A DNA stretch of 64,000 nucleotides from Shewanella fidelis ATCC BAA-318. Lineage in GTDB: Bacteria > Pseudomonadota > Gammaproteobacteria > Enterobacterales > Shewanellaceae. A program made the translations under genes and the position numbers. The DNA lies in the NCBI RefSeq assembly GCF_000518605.1, contig NZ_JADX01000011.1:124001-188000 (forward strand). The letters are read 5' to 3'. This document shows positions 61,026 to 64,000 of this stretch, in pieces (the first letter of the stretch is position 1; each line of letters starts with the position of its first letter). The notes below the pieces were generated by a model. It was given only the letters and a program-made list of their open reading frames with translations, made no database searches and was not told the origin of the DNA.

Positions 61026-62639
61026 TTAAGGCGTGTAATAGGTTGCTGCACCAGGGCCAACAGGTAAGCCAAAGCCAAACACCCAGATAAAGAAGAAGCT
61101 AGTCCAACCAATAAAGAACACAATCGTGTATGGCAACATGGTGGCGATTAAGGTGCCAATACCTAGGTTTTTATTGTATTGCGATGCTACCGCTAAAATT
61201 AAGCCGAAGTAACTCATCATTGGGGTGATAAGGTTAGTTACCGAGTCACCAATTCGGTATGCAGCCTGAATAGTTTCAGGTGCATAACCCACTAACATTA
61301 ACATCGGGACAAATACCGGTGCCGTCACTGCCCACTGGGCAGAAGCACTGCCTAGCATTAAGTTAATAAAGCCACACATGGCAATAAAGACGACAAATAC
61401 AAGAGGGCCTGTAAGGCCGATAGCTTGTAGTGCATCAGCGCCGGCAACCGCAAATACTGAGCCTAAGTTAGTCCAAGTAAAGAAAGCCACAAATTGTGAG
61501 GCAAAAAATACCAACACGATATACATACCCATGCTACTCATACTGTGAGACATAGCATTGATCACGTCGATATCACGTTTCATGGTGCCAACAATTCGGC
61601 CATAGACTAAGCCCGGAATCGCGAAGCAGATAAAGATAAAGGCGACAATGCCCTTTAAAAACGGTGAACCAGACACTAATCCGGTTTTTGGATCTCTGAG
61701 CGGTGCACCTTCAGGTACCACAGTCAATGCCAACAACAGCGACATGATTACTATGGCGATCCCCGCTGCTTTTAGGCCACGTTTTTCAATAGCGCTAACT
61801 TGCTCCATTTTGGCTTCGCCGAGATCATTGGCTGCCTGACTCGGATCATATTGCCCGAGCTTAGGTTCAACGATTTTTTCGGTAACAAAAGCACCTAAAA
61901 AAGTAATGATGAAAGTAGAAGCAAACATAAAGTACCAGTTGGCCTCAGGACCAACGGTATACTCTGGATCTATCATGCGCGCAGCAGCTTCGGTGATACC
62001 TGAAAGTAATGGATCGACGGTTCCTAACAACAGGTTTGCACTGTAACCACCAGATACCCCGGCAAACGCAGCGGCTAAGCCCGCCAAAGGATGTCGCCCT
62101 AGTGAGTGGAAAATCATCGCCGCCATTGGGATCAGTACTACGTAACCAAGCTCCGCTGCGGTATTGGAAACGATACCTGCGAATACGATAGTAAGCGTTA
62201 CTAAACGCTTTGATGTACCCATGACCAGTGAGCGCATTGCAGCTGATAATAGCCCTGAACGTTCAGCAATCCCAACACCTAGCAAGGCTACAAGCACAGT
62301 GCCTAATGGGGTAAAGCCGGTAAAGTTAGTCACTAAGTTAGAGACAATCATCCGTAAACCTTCAGCATTCATTAGGCTGACGACATGGATCATACCATCG
62401 CTACTACGTCCAGCTGCGCCCTCTGGTCTAGGGTCAACGACGCTTAATTCAAAATATCCGGCAATACCGCTGATGACGACAACAGCAGCACAAAAAATGG
62501 CAAAAAGAGTAATGGGATGTGGCAGCAAGTTTCCTAATTTTTCTACGATATTGAGGAAACGAACAAACCAACCGCTGACTTGAGGATCGAGAGAGGCACC
62601 ACCTGACTGCGGCAGGTGATCTCCGTTATTACTGCTCAT
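61026..62639 (-). CDS. AbgT family transporter, copy 1
   Basis: A 537-residue inner-membrane carrier with about eleven to thirteen hydrophobic segments. Family landmarks: HPITLFAIFCAAVVVISGIAGYF, ELGYVVLIPMAAMIFHSLGRHPLAGLAAAFAGVSGGYSANLLLGTVDPLLSGITEAAA, MCGFINLMLGSASAQWAVTAPVFVPMLML and YRIGDSVTNLITPMMSYFGLIL. The AbgT family imports aminobenzoyl-glutamate or exports sulfonamides in characterised members. A strongly related copy follows upstream. Confidence 0.93.
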   Translation of the reverse strand: MSSNNGDHLPQSGGASLDPQVSGWFVRFLNIVEKLGNLLPHPITLFAIFCAAVVVISGIAGYFELSVVDPRPEGAAGRSSDGMIHVVSLMNAEGLRMIVSNLVTNFTGFTPLGTVLVALLGVGIAERSGLLSAAMRSLVMGTSKRLVTLTIVFAGIVSNTAAELGYVVLIPMAAMIFHSLGRHPLAGLAAAFAGVSGGYSANLLLGTVDPLLSGITEAAARMIDPEYTVGPEANWYFMFASTFIITFLGAFVTEKIVEPKLGQYDPSQAANDLGEAKMEQVSAIEKRGLKAAGIAIVIMSLLLALTVVPEGAPLRDPKTGLVSGSPFLKGIVAFIFICFAIPGLVYGRIVGTMKRDIDVINAMSHSMSSMGMYIVLVFFASQFVAFFTWTNLGSVFAVAGADALQAIGLTGPLVFVVFIAMCGFINLMLGSASAQWAVTAPVFVPMLMLVGYAPETIQAAYRIGDSVTNLITPMMSYFGLILAVASQYNKNLGIGTLIATMLPYTIVFFIGWTSFFFIWVFGFGLPVGPGAATYYTP

Positions 62640-62924
62640 GGTTTTTCCTTACAAGATGTTGTTATTATTTTTTAATTATTTTGGTATTGCTTTGGGTATA
62701 TCTACGGCAGGAATAGCGTTTGATTGGCGCTAAGATGCGACTTCGAGTTATTCGAAGCTGCAGGCATCATGGATAAGTAAAATTAATTGAACCTTAATAG
62801 GATCGCCTATTAAATCGCAATAGTGATCGGTAGCACGCTTTGGTGATACAGGTATGAGAGGGATAAAAAAGACCTAGCTACGAATAGCTAGGTCTCCGAT
62901 ATTGAGTTGAGTAAAGTCGAATGG
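62640..62924. promoter_or_regulatory. Gap between the two AbgT genes
   Basis: About 285 bases. It holds promoter sequence for copy 1 and the copy 2 terminator; no gene supported. CGAGTTATTCGAAGCTGC near 62743 is a small inverted repeat. Confidence 0.4.
62865..62895 (-). terminator. Terminator after second AbgT gene
   Basis: On the minus strand AGACCTAGCT-ATTCGT-AGCTAGGTCT followed by T6; a 10-bp perfect stem. Confidence 0.9.
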
Positions 62925-64000
62925 TTATGGCGTGTAGTAGGTTGCCGCCCCTGGGCCTACAGGTAAACCAAAAACAAATACCCAGATGAAGAAGAAGCAG
63001 GTCCAACCGATAAAGAATACGATTGAATATGGCAGCATAGTGGCAACTAGCGTACCGATACCGAGATTCTTCTTATATTGCGATGCCACCGCTAAAATGA
63101 GTCCGAAGTAGCTCATCATTGGGGTGATCAGGTTAGTCACTGAGTCACCAATTCGGTAAGCCGCCTGAATAGTTTCTGGTGCGTAACCAACTAGCATCAA
63201 CATAGGCACAAAGATAGGCGCTGTTACGGCCCACTGGGCAGAAGCACTGCCTAACATTAAGTTGATAAAGCCACACATCATAATAAACAGCACGAATACC
63301 AACGGCCCAGTTAAGCCAACCGCATTGAGTGCGTCGGCACCAGACACTGCCAATACCGCACCTAAGTTAGTCCATTTAAAGAAAGCGACAAACTGCGAGG
63401 CAAAGAACACCAGTACGATATACATGCCCATGCTGCTCATACTGCTAGACATCGCATTAATTACATCGATATCGCGCTTCATTGTGCCAACAACGCGGCC
63501 ATAAACTAAGCCGGGGATCGCAAAGCAGATAAAGATAAAGGCTACGATACCTTTTAAGAAAGGTGAGCCAGCCACTAAGCCAGTTTCTTGGTTTCTAAGT
63601 GGTGCGCCTTCAGGAATAATAGTGAGAGCCAGTATGGCTGACATCACTAGTACAGCTAGACCGGCAATCTTTAAGCCTTTCTTTTCTAGCGCTGTAACCG
63701 TATCCATTTTTTGTTCGCTAAGATCAATTGCAGCTTCACTGCTGTCATATTTTCCTAGCTTAGGCTCAACAATTTTCTCAGTGACAAAGGCGCCTAAAAA
63801 AGTAATCAAGAACGTAGAAACAAACATGAAGTACCAGTTTACTTCTGGGCCAACGATGTAATCAGGATCAATCATCTGTGCTGCGGCTTCGGTGATCCCT
63901 GATAGCAGTGGATCGACTGTGCCTAAGAGCAAGTTTGCACTGTATCCACCAGATACACCGGCAAAAGCGGCTGCAAGGCCAGCAAGCGGGTGTCGGCCTA
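62925..64000 (-). CDS. AbgT family transporter, copy 2 (5' end outside window)
   Basis: The frame is open from 62925 to the window edge and beyond, so the N-terminus is not visible; about 358 residues are. From the edge it reads GRHPLAGLAAAFAGVSGGYSANLLLGTVDPLLSGITEAAAQMIDPDY and continues collinear with copy 1 to the same GPGAATYYTP terminus. An ATG at 63932 lies inside the conserved GGYSANL-LLGTVDP region and is not the real start. The two copies are nearly identical over long membrane stretches, differing mostly in the middle soluble loop, indicating a fairly recent tandem duplication. Confidence 0.92.
   Translation of the reverse strand, partial: GRHPLAGLAAAFAGVSGGYSANLLLGTVDPLLSGITEAAAQMIDPDYIVGPEVNWYFMFVSTFLITFLGAFVTEKIVEPKLGKYDSSEAAIDLSEQKMDTVTALEKKGLKIAGLAVLVMSAILALTIIPEGAPLRNQETGLVAGSPFLKGIVAFIFICFAIPGLVYGRVVGTMKRDIDVINAMSSSMSSMGMYIVLVFFASQFVAFFKWTNLGAVLAVSGADALNAVGLTGPLVFVLFIMMCGFINLMLGSASAQWAVTAPIFVPMLMLVGYAPETIQAAYRIGDSVTNLITPMMSYFGLILAVASQYKKNLGIGTLVATMLPYSIVFFIGWTCFFFIWVFVFGLPVGPGAATYYTP

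Overview
The window looks like a chromosome segment of a marine gammaproteobacterium, most likely Shewanella or a close relative. The reasons are gene content and layout (coaD-Wzi-VTT-mutM, a MobB-MoeA fusion next to a tungstate transporter, RyhB-type sRNA, menaquinone gene menF, several TonB receptors and porins, duplicated AbgT carriers) and many short intergenic palindromes. The genus is inferred from memory of the families, not from a search. Layout: 1-4.0 kb is housekeeping (coaD end, outer-membrane Wzi-like barrel, VTT membrane protein, mutM). 4.0-6.75 kb is an AT-rich accessory island with repeat modules, a tiny secreted two-cysteine peptide, and an overlapping pair encoding a trypsin-like protease and a small membrane protein. 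6.8-12.6 kb (minus strand) is a tungstate uptake plus molybdenum-cofactor operon (tupABC-mobA-mobB/moeA-moaA), divergent from a sigma-54 response regulator and histidine kinase at 12.8-16.4 kb. 16.48-16.95 kb holds two tandem Fur-box-controlled RyhB-like small RNAs on the minus strand. 17.0-19.9 kb carries a GNAT enzyme, a YhhQ queuosine-precursor transporter behind a preQ1-I-like riboswitch, and menF. 20.3-26.1 kb is a compact uptake cluster: a TonB receptor with a 17-unit Gly-Gly-Gly-Asn repeat, a fused double ATPase, EcfT, an S-component-like membrane protein, a shortened TiaS-like DDTD protein and a small Cys protein. Its substrate is unknown, and it is the best candidate for an undescribed system. 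26.4-29.7 kb has an HD-GYP protein, a Tat-exported DJ-1/PfpI protein, a 53-residue membrane protein and a YeiH carrier. 30.1-37.1 kb is a catabolic island for an amino-acid-like compound: regulator, RidA and diaminopropionate ammonia-lyase on one strand; M24 peptidase, Asp/Glu-racemase-like protein, EamA exporter/importer and M20 amidohydrolase on the other. 37.4-45.2 kb has an iron-type TonB receptor with divergent DUF4920 and PepSY partners, a periplasmic protein, a coiled-coil porin and a flavin oxidoreductase. 45.8-51 kb has a BCCT carrier with a long charged tail, glutathione reductase and two envelope proteins. 51.2-64 kb has oligopeptidase A, a thioesterase, a GST, a 3-methyladenine glycosylase-like protein, an RND efflux pair, the phosphodiesterase YfcE and two tandem AbgT carriers, the second cut by the window edge. 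How parts work together: tungstate/molybdate entry feeds directly into cofactor assembly; RyhB copies and the iron-type TonB receptor share a Fur-type operator sequence and so probably the iron response; the TonB-ECF cluster would carry one scarce substrate through both membranes and hand it to a dedicated enzyme; the DpaL-RidA pair would detoxify 2-aminoacrylate formed while degrading a diamino acid released by the M24/M20 hydrolases.
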